A stretch of DNA of 64,000 bases. It comes from Petrosia ficiformis. Its lineage: Eukaryota; Porifera; Demospongiae; Haplosclerida; Petrosiidae. Shown here piece by piece: positions 12,339 to 23,350 of this stretch (position 1 is the first letter of the stretch; every line of letters begins with the position of its first letter). A program made the position numbers and the translations under genes. The stretch is taken from positions 14,106,916 through 14,170,915 of the forward strand of contig OX345637.1 in the NCBI GenBank assembly GCA_947044365.1, given 5' to 3'. The notes beneath the pieces were generated by a model. The model did no database searches. It worked only from the letters and a program-made list of their open reading frames with translations, and was not told the DNA's origin.

Positions 12339-13591
12339 GGCTTTGTTAAAGTTACAAAGATTATACTGCCTGAAATATTAATTCTGAATATGGTATCATT
12401 ATAATTGGTTGACATACACACCCAACACCTACAAAGTTAATATAACACCTCAATGTCATCATACAAACCTTGTTATCAAATAATATACCACCTTAATTGT
12501 ACATTATCCTATTCTACAACTGCCATATGCTATAGTATACTTGGTAATGCTGAGAAATATATCATAATGCAATAGTCAGCCATAATAGTGTATATGAATT
12601 ACCTCATAGTGCAGTGCTAGAAAAAAAAATACCTTGTGTTATAGTTTATGTACAATTACATATTACAAAGACATTGTGTAAAGACTGTTACTATCACCTG
12701 AGGATATTACTTTAATAGCAATAAAGTGAATTCCACTATATTTAAAATATATTTGTGTAATGCTGTAGATCACATAGTAATTATGTGGTCATGTTCCCTA
12801 TACACATTATATACACACAATATTACTAATAAATTATAATAAATTATAATAAATTATAATTATATTCAGTTAGATAATTATAGTGATGTGTCAAAATATG
12901 TTTTGAGAGAAGTTTTAAATATTGTTAGTGATGTTTTTAAAATTTCGTAAAGGGAGGATAGGATAATGATAATTAAAACAAATACTGTAGTATACTGATA
13001 ATACAATCAGTACATGGATTACTAAATTCTTACCATGTTTTTCACTTTTATAATTATATATTAATTTGTCTCCCCCAAAGGAAGTCACAAGCACCGAATG
13101 ACTACATATATAATGTATTGGTTATATTACACATCAAGCAATATCATAACACACGTTTATAACGATCCTTTACTATTCTATTATATAATACTATCTACCA
13201 TATATATAATCTATGTATATGTATAATCTATGTATATACTCTTATGCTTTGGGACAATCAGGATAGTTTAAATCATCAATAATCATGTAAAAAACAATAA
13301 ATTTTTAGACAATTTCTAAATAATAATACAGTTTTGTGTTTCTATTATATTAGCTATTACCCAGTCATGCAGTATACATGGTCAGACAAGACTAATATTA
13401 GAAATACTCTACATAACACAAACTCTCACATGTACAAGATATTTCACTGAACCTGAAATTCACAACAAACGAATATCTAACAAAAACATGCACAGTAAAG
13501 AAGCTTAACTCCAGAATTACTCACCTGGAACGACAGTTGCGTATAAAGCAATCAAGATCAGTGAAAAGGAGCAGCTTGTTGATTTCGTCAT
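6965..13591 (-). CDS. Gene A: Ig/FN3 transmembrane receptor, 9 exons, intact
   Basis: Exons, in transcription order: 13525-13591 (signal peptide), 11951-12256 (Ig1), 11613-11897 (Ig2), 10808-11092 (FN3-1), 10552-10634 and 10075-10318 (FN3-2), 7412-7846 (Cys domain and stalk), 7172-7339 (transmembrane), 6965-7110 (tail). All introns are GT-AG. They are phase 1 except the one inside FN3-2, which is phase 0. The joined frame is open for 672 residues. Ig1 (about 23-124) has the canonical Cys, Trp and DAGVYIC. Ig2 (125-219) has DGGEY but lacks the Cys pair. FN3-1 (220-314) has the SWNPP strand. Exon 7 starts with a VCVVC...GC domain and ends in a Ser/Thr stalk. One Ile/Val-rich helix follows, then a tail with NPLYQDV and TVYDNV. 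The role as a plasma-membrane recognition receptor is inferred from architecture. I do not recognise a named orthologue. Confidence 0.85.
7975..8579. mobile_element. 605-bp MITE flanked by TTAA, copy 1
   Basis: TTAA at 7971-7974 and 8580-8583 flank a 605-bp element. Its ends, GGTTGTAGTCTTTTCCGTGG and (reverse complement) GGTGGTACTAGGGAGTGGGC, converge on the shared GGGCGGATGC and ACTCCAATCAGTTTC, an imperfect inverted repeat of about 45 bp. The TTAA target is typical of piggyBac-type insertion (family knowledge). It lies in the intron between exons 7 and 6 of gene A. It has no transposase. Confidence 0.8.
8580..8671. repeat. 46-bp tandem repeat, two units, between the two MITEs
   Basis: Two identical 46-bp units, each beginning TTAACAGTTAAACTTAGCAG, separate the two MITE copies exactly. 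They also occur nowhere in the matching intron of gene A'. Confidence 0.85.
8676..9280. mobile_element. 605-bp MITE flanked by TTAA, copy 2
   Basis: The same length and ends as 7975-8579, with only a handful of substitutions, flanked by TTAA at 8672-8675 and 9281-9284. The matching site in gene A' is empty (a single TTAA at 60098-60101). Confidence 0.8.
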
Positions 13592-13710
13592 TTTGCTAGC
13601 CGATCCAAGAGACTGGAGTTGAACAATAGTAAATCTGTCACTACTGTAACGTATTATTACAGTATTATTATTATGAATTCGGAATCAATCCGGCGACTTC
13701 ATCCAGAGTC

Positions 13711-13731
13711 TCGTCCCAGCCACACCCACGT
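13711..13731 (-). promoter_or_regulatory. Conserved GC-rich motif upstream of gene A
   Basis: Reads CGTGGGTGTGGCTGGGACGA on the gene strand, about 120 bp upstream of the start codon. The same word stands upstream of gene B, gene F and both orphan signal exons in otherwise AT-rich sequence. CCACACCC-type boxes are bound by Sp/KLF zinc-finger factors in animals. The promoter role is inferred. Confidence 0.5.
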
Positions 13732-13744
13732 AGTTTAATAGTAT

Positions 13745-13876
13745 ACCATCTTCTAATTGTTTGCCAGCGCGTTGCTTGTCAGGCAGGATACCTTCCTTAT
13801 CTTCTCAATTGTATGACTAGGTTCAACCTCAAGGGTACTGGTCTTACCAGTGAGGGTCTTCATGAAAATCTGTATG
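13745..13876 (-). pseudogene. Polyubiquitin relic upstream of gene A
   Basis: The minus strand from 13876 carries [24 protein letters not shown] codons, then an internal deletion, then the region corresponding to EGILPDKQR...FAG. Only one damaged unit remains. It lies about 150 bp upstream of the gene A start codon, the same relative position as at the other A-type genes. Confidence 0.65.
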
Positions 13877-14340
13877 CAAGTGATTGGTAATATTTAGTAT
13901 CTCAATTCAATCTAAGGTATCTCAATTCAATCCAAGTTTGTAAAGTGAAACTAAGTTTCTATATTCCAATCATCCCAGCATGACTTTATTTAAATGTACA
14001 TTATATTTAATAGTCTATGTGTCTCATAGCCTGTTGTTCTCTGCATAATAGACTTGTAACAGACTAATAGTATTTAATAATGACAGAAAGTAAGGATCTT
14101 TGATGGTTTCTAGATCTGTAATGAAACTAAGTTTATTTACTATAGTTTCTATATTCAGATCATCGAAACACAAGTTAGGGATGATTGGAACATAGAAACT
14201 AACAAAGATCCTTAGCTTCCCTATCAAAAATCCTTGCATTCAATTGCTATTAAATACTGTCACCAATCTATTATTATTATACAGGACTTGGAGAATTATA
14301 CAATTAATTAAAGGGTGACTGAAATGAATTTTTTCTATTT

Positions 14341-15564
14341 TTATGGCCCGTAGGGGCATCCTTAGGATTGCTTCCCATGGGTTCGAACTATTCTTGTGTC
14401 CACTTGCGCTGTTCTATACGTAGCTAAGGAAGTTGCGTCATTGGTGGGGGGCTCGGTCAATTAATAGGCGTGGTGCTTTATAGGACACGCGATAGAGCTA
14501 CAGACCAGCGTAAAGAAGCTATTCAACCTATTCTACCTGAAATATATTCCCAAAATTCTGCAAGATCCTTTAAAAGTTAAGGAGAGTAGATATCAAAATA
14601 ATAACTATAATATGCTGTTTCTCCCCCAGAATGTTTCATGCTTGGTGCTACTGGATGATTACTGAATGCTGGACACCATAAAGCAATCCGGCTTAGGCCC
14701 TACTTTTTTCTCTATATATTTTGTTAAGTTTTAATATCCTATTATTCATGCTTTTGGTCAAATAGAACATTGCATTTCACTAGTTTTAATGGGGAGAAAT
14801 GCACTTTTTTACTTCATCCAAATCAGTAGGCGGGTCTGGGAATGTGGCTACTAACAGTTATGAAAAACAAAGAGAAAAAGCAGTAGACCAAACTAACTCA
14901 ATTTCATACAGTGCAATGTATTTCAGAAGCAAATTACATTTGGATCAAAATGATAACGTATCATGTTTGAGGTTACACATTTCCTTGCTGTGGATGGCTA
15001 TTCTGGAATGATTAATAGCCACTTCACTGTAGCTAACAGAAAACAGTAAAAGCAACATGCTGTAATACTAATGTTATAGATACTCATTACCATGTTGTAA
15101 TGTATAGTAGAGTAGTTTCTTTGAGCCTTAATAACATGGTAGAATGTTTTTAATTATCAATAACAACAAGATATATAGAGAAACAAAGTATCCCTATGAT
15201 TGCTTTGTGGTGTCCAGCATTCAATAATCATGGCTAACTTTATGATGCCTATTATAGTTATTATTTGATTATCTACTCTGTTTACCTTTTAAAGAACCTT
15301 GTAGAATATATTTCAGGTAGAATAGCTAGCTATTAGTTCCAGTTTCTACGTAAGCTACACAGCTTTCTTTCTGCTGGTCTGTAGAGCTTGAGCGCGCGTT
15401 CTTTTACGCGCCACGCCCATTAATTGACCGAGCCCCCCCCAGGAATGATGTAACTTCCTTAACTACGTATACAACGCATACTCGCGTAAGTGACACAAAC
15501 ATATATAGTTCGAACCCGTGGGAAAGCAATCATAGGGATGGCCCTACGGGCCATAATAATTAAT
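14341..15564. mobile_element. Two MITE units in inverted orientation
   Basis: The left arm begins TGGCCCGTAGGGGCATCC, and the right end is the reverse complement of ATGGCCCGTAGGGCCATCCC. Each arm of about 430 bp is a copy of the unit in the 60466-61913 composite, sharing TCGGTCAATTAAT and the GGGCGTGGCGCGTAAAAGAA-type block. The centre (14780-15060) carries a separate repeated stretch also seen at 28430-28720 and, reversed, at 40500-40690. The 70-codon ORF there looks accidental. Confidence 0.65.
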
Positions 15565-15927
15565 GAAAAAAAACTTTTTAAATTAATAATAATTTTATTA
15601 TTGTTATTGATAATTTAAATCAGTTTTAAAAATTTGCAAATTATATTTACAGATTAGCATATTTATAGATTTGTATATAGATTTAATTTCAGATTGACCA
15701 CATTCATACACTGGTTCCAGACTCTTCCTTCATATAGTAGCCAATCTCTCTTGTTATTTTTGTTTGCAGCCTTAATAGAACTGGTTGTGAGAAAAAGACA
15801 TGTATGTCAATGTTAGTTGAATTATTTTACGCACTACGCCCATTAAATGACTGTCTCCCTCTAATGACGTAACTTTTTTTAAATAAGTATACAACGCATA
15901 CTCGTGAAAGTGGCCACAAATATATAT

Positions 15928-18332
15928 GGGGCGTTGAAAATGAAAAGGGCCCTTAGGGTGAAATTAACGTTTGTAAAATACAATAAAATTAGTAAAAAAA
16001 ATTTTTTTACCAAAAATGAGATTTTATCACCAGTTGTTAGAAATAATTATGTCTGGAGAAGCTATATACCAAATACTACATTTTCTAATCTTTTCTAGCT
16101 CATGCTACAAGATGCTCAATGAAAAGGTCAAAGGTCAAATTTTGGAGCATGTGATCAGCATGCTAATGTCATATGTCTAGTAAAATGACGCTGGTGCCTG
16201 AGTAGGTAGCGTATGCTATAGCACTTGATGGAGTAGATTCTGCAACCCAGGCTGGTTTAGTGAGTGATGAGGAAGATTTTTATGGCTCTAACTCAAGTGA
16301 GAAGTCAGACATTAGTGAAGATGAAGATAGTGACAGTAAAGTATTAAACTACAGTCCAAACATGTCTCAGGATGATCTGCAGGCAAGAGCAAAAATTGCA
16401 AGCACTAGGAGAGTGAGCAGAACAGAGTTGGGAAGCGCTGAAGGCGTGTATGTACCATCTAGTGATCCACTCTATGAGGAAGTTAGCAAGACATTGTCAG
16501 AATCGTGCTGTGAAGATAATTGTTTATCATTATTTGATGTAAGTGAAGTGTACCAGTTTCTGTTGAACTTGTTGGAGATGTCTAAAGAACAGAAAAGTAT
16601 GCTGCTTCTTGGTAAGCTACACATACTTTCCAGAGCAGGAGAGCCAATTAATCATGCACGCAAGAAGGGAGGTAAACGTCAGCGAGTTACATATAATTAT
16701 GCATTTGATCATCGTGAAGTATGCAAGAAAGCCTTCCTGTTTCTTCATAATATTGGTGAAAAACAGTTCAAAAATATGGTTAAGCATCTTCGGGAAAATG
16801 GCCCAATTCCCATTGTTCATGGAAATGTTGGTAAATTACCTTCAACTGTCTATCCATTTCAAGTTGTAGTGGATGTAGTCCAATATATAAAAAAATATGC
16901 CGAAATACATGGACTGCCCCACAACCATCTGCCAGAAGTGGCAGAGCTGATATACCGCCTATCTATTTGCCAGCCTCCCAAAATTTCAAAATAGTTCATG
17001 ATCACTATGTCAAGGCAGTTATGGACCAAGATCCTTCTCAACGTGTCATGCAGTATCGGTCTTTTGTTGATGTATGGCACAAATGTGTACCAGAAATACA
17101 GTTTATGACCCCACGCACTGATGTGTGTTCCATTTGTCAAGGTTATCGTAATAAAATCAAAGAAGCTATTTCTGAACAAGATAAATTAACACTTACCTCT
17201 GCTTTCTCAGATCATCTCCATCAAGCTCAGAGAGAGTGCCAATACTACCTGGATTGTTGTAGGCGTGATGTATTACCTACTGTTTCTCCTGGTGCAGCAC
17301 ATACATGTATGTACGCACATTATACCTTTGATTTTGCAGAGCAGCTGCACTTACCTCATCATTCTCGCCAGGTGGGACCCATGTACTTCAAAGTTGGTAG
17401 AAGAGTTCAGTTGTTTGGAATTTGTTGTGATACCAACAAAATCCAAGTAAATTGTCTCATCGATGAATCAGAATCTATTGGGCAAAATGGAACCAAAACC
17501 CATGGGCCTAACTCAGTTATCTCTATGCTTGATCACTACTTTGCCACTCATGGTTTGAATGAATTGATCTGCCATTGCCATGCAGATAACTGTGTTGGGC
17601 AGAATAAGAATCGCTTTGTCCTAGGGTATTTATCATGGTGTGTTATTACAGGAAAAAATATAGAAATCAATCTATCATTTATGGAAGTAGGCCATACCAG
17701 GTGTCTCGTCGATGGCCATTTCGGCCTAATTTAAAAAATGTATCGGAGAATGGACTGTGACAGTCTACAACATCTAGCTGATGCCACATCCCGATCCACT
17801 AAAAGCAATATTCCACAACTCTTCACATGGCAATGGCGAAATTGGGATGTATTCATCAATTCATTATTTAAAGCCATTCCTGGAATACGAAAATATCACC
17901 ACTTTAAAGTCAGCTGTGATTATCCTGGAATTGTTTTTGTGAGGGAAAAATTTGATTCTCCTGAAAATCAAATATCTATATAAACGTGGTGTAACTGCTG
18001 AGAAAGTGTGCACAGCTAGGCTGCCAGAGGTGATTTTACCTGGAGGGATGTCTCCAGATAGACAGCAATACTTATACACTCAAGTTCGACCATTCGTGAG
18101 ACCTGAATTCCAAAATATCACTTGTCCACCAGTATCTTAACTTTAAATGACTTTTTCTCGAAAGGTGTTTTTGTGACCATTGAACTGAATATAGCTATTA
18201 ATAAAATTTACTGTTGTGTTTTTGTTTCCTGATTAGTTAATATGAATCTAGAATGTTTTAAAACCACATCAAAAATTAAAAAAACAATTTTTGAAATTTC
18301 ACCCTAAGGGCCCTTTTCATTTTCAATGACCC
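15928..18332 (+). mobile_element. DNA transposon, 2.4 kb, with 38-bp terminal inverted repeats
   Basis: The left end, GGGGCGTTGAAAATGAAAAG..., and the reverse complement of the right end, GGGTCATTGAAAATGAAAAG..., match over about 38 bp (15928-15965 and 18295-18332) and include the motif AAGGGCCCTTAGGGTGAAAT. The flanks are TA-rich (ATATATAT on both sides), so the target duplication cannot be sized. The interior holds one broken transposase gene, annotated separately. Confidence 0.85.
16260..18140 (+). pseudogene. Transposase pseudogene of the 2.4-kb element
   Basis: Pieces: 16260-16994 (acidic Ser-rich start, then a block with HARKKGGKRQRVTYNY and HGNVGK), 16967-17734 (CSICQGYRNK zinc-ligand-like motif, then HADNCVGQNKNRF and VGHTRCLVDGHFG), 17738-17983, and 17952-18140 (LPGGMSPDRQQYLY). 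The D-N-x-x-x-Q-N-K-N and GHT...D-x-x-FG motifs resemble the catalytic core of a large group of metazoan DDE-type transposases found in cnidarians and sponges. The exact superfamily is not assigned. Lesions: a frameshift between about 16920 and 16970, an in-frame TAA at 17732-17734 after HFGLI, and a frameshift near 17960. The copy cannot make a full protein. Confidence 0.75.
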
Positions 18333-18361
18333 ATATATATATGTATATATATATATATATA

Positions 18362-18391
18362 TTACTGGTATACTGGAATCAACTAAAGGGA
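18362..18391 (-). pseudogene. FN3-2 exon stub beside the DNA transposon
   Basis: About 30 bases match the first half of an FN3-2 exon (ACTGGTATACTGGAATCAAC, then GACTGTTGAG). They are cut off on the left by a TA-rich run and the transposon end at 18332. The sequence to its right (18400-18735) matches the spacer and tract beside the other two FN3-2 relics. Confidence 0.5.
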
Positions 18392-18606
18392 CTGTTGAGA
18401 AAATACATACTAGGAATTATGTACTCTTAGTAGGACTTGGAGTGTAAGTTGTAGCTCACACACACAAATATACTATAATCTCAGTATAAGAATTGTAATA
18501 TATAATTATTATTATTACTGTCAAATATTGTCTGCGCGCAGTTATTTTCTTGTCAGTCATTTTTGTATTCCAAATCACGTTTGTGGCGAGGGTTCTGCAC
18601 TATGAG

Positions 18607-18735
18607 TGCATTCATTGACCCTATTGTTGCTATCGACCTTGTTGTTGGTGTTATTTATTGACCCTTTTGTTGTTATTGACCCTGTTGTTCCTATCAACCC
18701 TGTTGTTTATAGTGACCATGTTGTTCCTATTGATT
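18607..18735. repeat. Degenerate repeats like the receptor stalk, copy 2
   Basis: The same ATTGACCCTGTTGTT-type repeats as at 4738-4852, here between the transposon and the 3' end of gene B. Confidence 0.45.
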
Positions 18736-18975
18736 TTGCTGATGACAATTTTTCATCACCAGATTCACAACTTGTTTTGATTAAATAGTTTGAAGTTTGT
18801 ACATGAAGATATTAATTCCTAATTTTTTAACAATGACATCATGTTTACAATAATACAAGAATAAAAGTATAACAACTTTTACAATTAAAACACAACATGC
18901 AGAAAAGTACACATGTTTTACACAGATAGTATAATTACATTTCTCATAATTTATACATAAAAATTTTGGTCACAC

Positions 18976-21900
18976 TAAAGTCTCATAAACAAGAATAGTT
19001 GTTTGTTGTACATTGTTATTACCAGGAGTATTAGTTTGTATGGAATGAATATTTCGAGAAGGTGGATTAGAATTCCTATCACTGGATATTCTAGTGTTAG
19101 TAGCAATTCCTCGATCACCAGATCCTGAACAAAGAACATTATAATTTATCTCTTTGTAAGAATGAAATATTATCTAGTATTACCTGACATTTTGTGGGTT
19201 CTTAAGTACCATATCAATATGATCATCATCAGAATAGTAATGATTATTATTAACTCTAGTACAATAACACTTACACTGGTAGCTATAAAGACAGTTGAAT
19301 TACCATCAGCATAAGTAATGCAATTAGTTGGCATGACTATAGGAAGACCAGTAGTACTAGTAACTAATGAATAGAAGTTATATTAATGCAAAGAATGGTT
19401 AATTATCAAAGGCTACACATAATGTTATATAACAATTTATAATTATAATAACTAACTTGCTGATGATATAGAAGAAGACAATATCAGAAATATAGAAGAT
19501 GAAGCTAGTGGTGATAATGATGATAATGTCGAAATCAAAGATGAAGTTGTTGTTGTTATTGACACTGTTGTTGTTGTTGATTTTGTTGTTGTTGGTTCAT
19601 CTACGGACACTTGATTCTTAATAATAGCTGGTAATTGACTCAGTGTATTATCCTTCTCAACATCATATACATACAAGTCATAATATCCAGTTATAACATT
19701 TGATATACAACCCTCAGCAATGTTGTTGACATATCTATTAAACCTTCCTGATAGTGTCATAGTGCTATTTCGTAACTGTAGTTCACAACCAATTGCAATA
19801 GTATTTATAGAGAATCTACACACCACACACACTTCTCCATTAGTACTAGTTATATCAATTGATTTAGTGTCATAAGTTGCTACAAGAAAATGATGTGGCA
19901 AATATATATTATATTATTATAATTACTAAGAACAAGAACCTCATGCATAAGATAACACATGAATTGAATTTCAGATGTACTCAGTTTACAAGTTTAAAGA
20001 TATATTTATACACATGACAGTAACTGTCATGTGTATAAATATATCTTTAAACTTAACAACTTATCATACATGCCTTTTGTTCTTTTCCCATTAACTGTTG
20101 TTCATGTTCATACCGTGAGTATATATGCATGATATGATTATAATATAGGATACATGCTTTGTCTAATTACATTCTTCAAATATTATAATGAAGGATTTTA
20201 GTACACCTCCGTGAAACTAAATAATAAATGTAATAATTATTGTACATATAATGTGATGATCAATCACAGAGTTATTTGGTAGAAGTTAATGTCTTTGACT
20301 GAAAGAACTTATTAAAACGCTAATTATTTCGATTTTAAAATCTTACTGGCAACAAAAATAATATATTGTGCTTTGGACATCAAGTACATCTACATGTGTA
20401 CGAATACATGATATTTTAGCCATTAAAAATAATGAACTAAAAAGCATCAATTGGGAATATTGTTTCATTTAGTTCTCAAGCAGTACTGCTGATCCAAATT
20501 ATAAGTGTATACTACTCTTATATCTACTTGATACTATTGAGCTACAATTTGTTGTATAATTGTTCAGATTATTACGGATACACACATGTTTAATGTGGTA
20601 AGTTGGTAACTACTTTATAATATTTATAATCAATTAGTTGAAGCAGTATAATTGCTATCTACTCATATTTCAATCAACAACCCCTTAAAATGATTGTATC
20701 TGCCACAACCAATTGTTTAACCCTTGCTCAGCAGAGTGCATGGGGTAATAATGTACAACTTGCCACATTAGTGAAAGTACAGTAATGTGACAATGCATAT
20801 GGTTACAAAAAGTGTGTGTGTGTGGTTCAGCCCCCTGCTTTATAATTTGTGAAGTGGCTCTCTGCCACTGTAGTTGAATCCAAGCTGTTTTCATTTATCC
20901 TCAACCCACTAAAGTTGAGTATGTTTCAATTTGCATTGAAAACCAATATGACATGTGGACTGTTGCTATGCAACTATAAACATCCAAAACTGGAGCCAAG
21001 TGTCAACAAAACTATAAACAATAATTGTATATTTGCCTTGAAAGGTAGGTATGTATAATATATGTGTGTGGTATTTCACTTACTAAAGTGAGCACTACTA
21101 GTAATATTAAACTCTCCATCTAGATTACTAAAGGACACTTGTATAGTATATCTCATGTCTGATTGAAGAGTAATATTATCCACAGTAGTGAGTATATTAT
21201 CTTGTGATCCTTCCATTAACATTACATCATTAATATTTTGTATTGTAGTATCATCAGTTGAATCAGTAATCAATATATCAATAGTAGTGGGATATTCACC
21301 AGGACATACTGCGCTAACCTGTAATGTATAGTTGGTGTATATTATACTAGAAATGTTATCATAATTTTATATATATGCACATTAGGACAGGCCCACTCAA
21401 ATCACATGTACATGAATAAACACTTATAATTATAATAGTGTTAAACATTTTCATATACCAACAGAAACATTTCTGTTTAACATATAGTTTATGCAACAAA
21501 GATTGTTTCTTGGACTGTGTGCAAATGTGATGAACACAGAATAATACGAATGTATAATGATTTTCTTACATTTATAAACACTGTTATGTTTAACATATTA
21601 TGAGAGACTACTGGTTGAATGGTTACTGGTATACTGGAGTCAACTGATGGGACTGTGTTGAGAGAATAGAGAATAGCAAATATCATAATACTACTACTAT
21701 TATTATCACTTCTATAGTAGTCATGTACAAGCAATAATTCTATAAATATTCTTTTAGTTAATAGGAACATGTATAATTATAAAGATCTCCTATACATGTA
21801 CAAAGATGATACCTGTTGGAAAGTATAGTGATGATATAGTAGTCATTTCTCCATTCCCTGCTCCATTATAACCTGATATTGTTATACTGATCTCATCACA

Positions 21901-23318
21901 TGGATCAGTATTATTAGGAACTGTTAACACATAGTAAGTATCAGTAATAAACTGAGATATAGTGAACACGATATTAGTAACTGATATGTTATATCCAGTG
22001 ATATGTGTCTCAGGAAAACTGAATGGTGTATTCCATGAAATATTGAGACTTGAGGAACTAATAAATTTATGAGATATATCTCTAACTGGACCTATAAGAA
22101 TATATTACATTAGTAGAACAGACTACATAGATAACACTTCATCAGTAGCCCACATGTACAACTTCAATGACTACATTGTGCTATGTGTATGTATGTAGTA
22201 TATGTATGTATTCATGGTGCATGTATATATAATTATATGTATGTATATATTTACACTGCATAAATAAAATTGTTAATAATATCTAATTTATTGGTTAGTA
22301 CAGTTGAAAGGAATAGTGGAAATTGTAACTTAATTGGCCATGTATGTAATTACAATCATATTCTTATACTGTCTAATAGATGTACAAAGTAGAATGAGTA
22401 TTTTAATTAGTCATTGTAGGTTTCTAAACCTTCTTTGTATGTCTAATATGAGATATTAGGCATGATAATTTATTATATTTGGTACATATGTCTTTTATGT
22501 ATTTTAACATAATAGTACAAAGTAGCTATAATGTTGATATATTTATCCTGAACAACAACTAATTGCTAAATATTTGCAACTGCACTAACCAATATAATTT
22601 TTTGTTATTTTAACAATTCTGTATCTTATTTATACCTACTACAGTAAGATTAGTATATGCTGTAGCTGAACTTGCAAACGGACCAGGATTCAATACAACA
22701 GACATTTTATATTCACCAGCATCAGAAGTATTAACATTACTTATAGTAAGTTCTCTCTTAGTGTTTTGGTAATCTCCTTTCTTAATTATTGTATCATTCA
22801 GTTTCCATGTGATATCACTCTCATTGAGTGGTGAAACAGCTGAAGCATACATTACAATTGTCACTGTATCTCCAACATAAGTTATTACACTGGATTGTTT
22901 TGCATTAGCTGCGGGATTATCTAAAGGAAGAGACCTCAGTTAATGTAATGAAGGATAAATGGAAGTAGTTTACCAGAAATAATGTTAAGTACTGCATCAT
23001 CATCATTAGAATTACGATCTGAACAGATGTAAATTCCTGCATCATTAGCATCTGGGTTATCGAAGTCCAGAGATATACCATCTGTTATTATAGTCTGTGT
23101 TTTAGTTATTGAAGCATTTTTTCTAGCCCAGCTCAGACCACTGCCATCGTTAGATGTTGATGTACAATGGAACTCAAAATTTCTTGAAATGGATCCTCCA
23201 TACTCGTAAGTGGCCACACCTTCAACAATCCATGAATCTAAACTAGCCACATTTACTTGTTTAATTACAATATCACCTGTGTATAATAATGTATAATAAT
23301 GTATAATATATACATATA

Positions 23319-23350
<32 letters not shown>

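Noticed and set aside
14799..15011. Repeated ORF beginning MHFFTSSKSVGGSGN as a gene (also 28449-28721)
   Set aside because: It lies inside a dispersed repeat, the frame is not kept beyond the shared block, and the reversed copy near 40600 is broken. No splice context was found.
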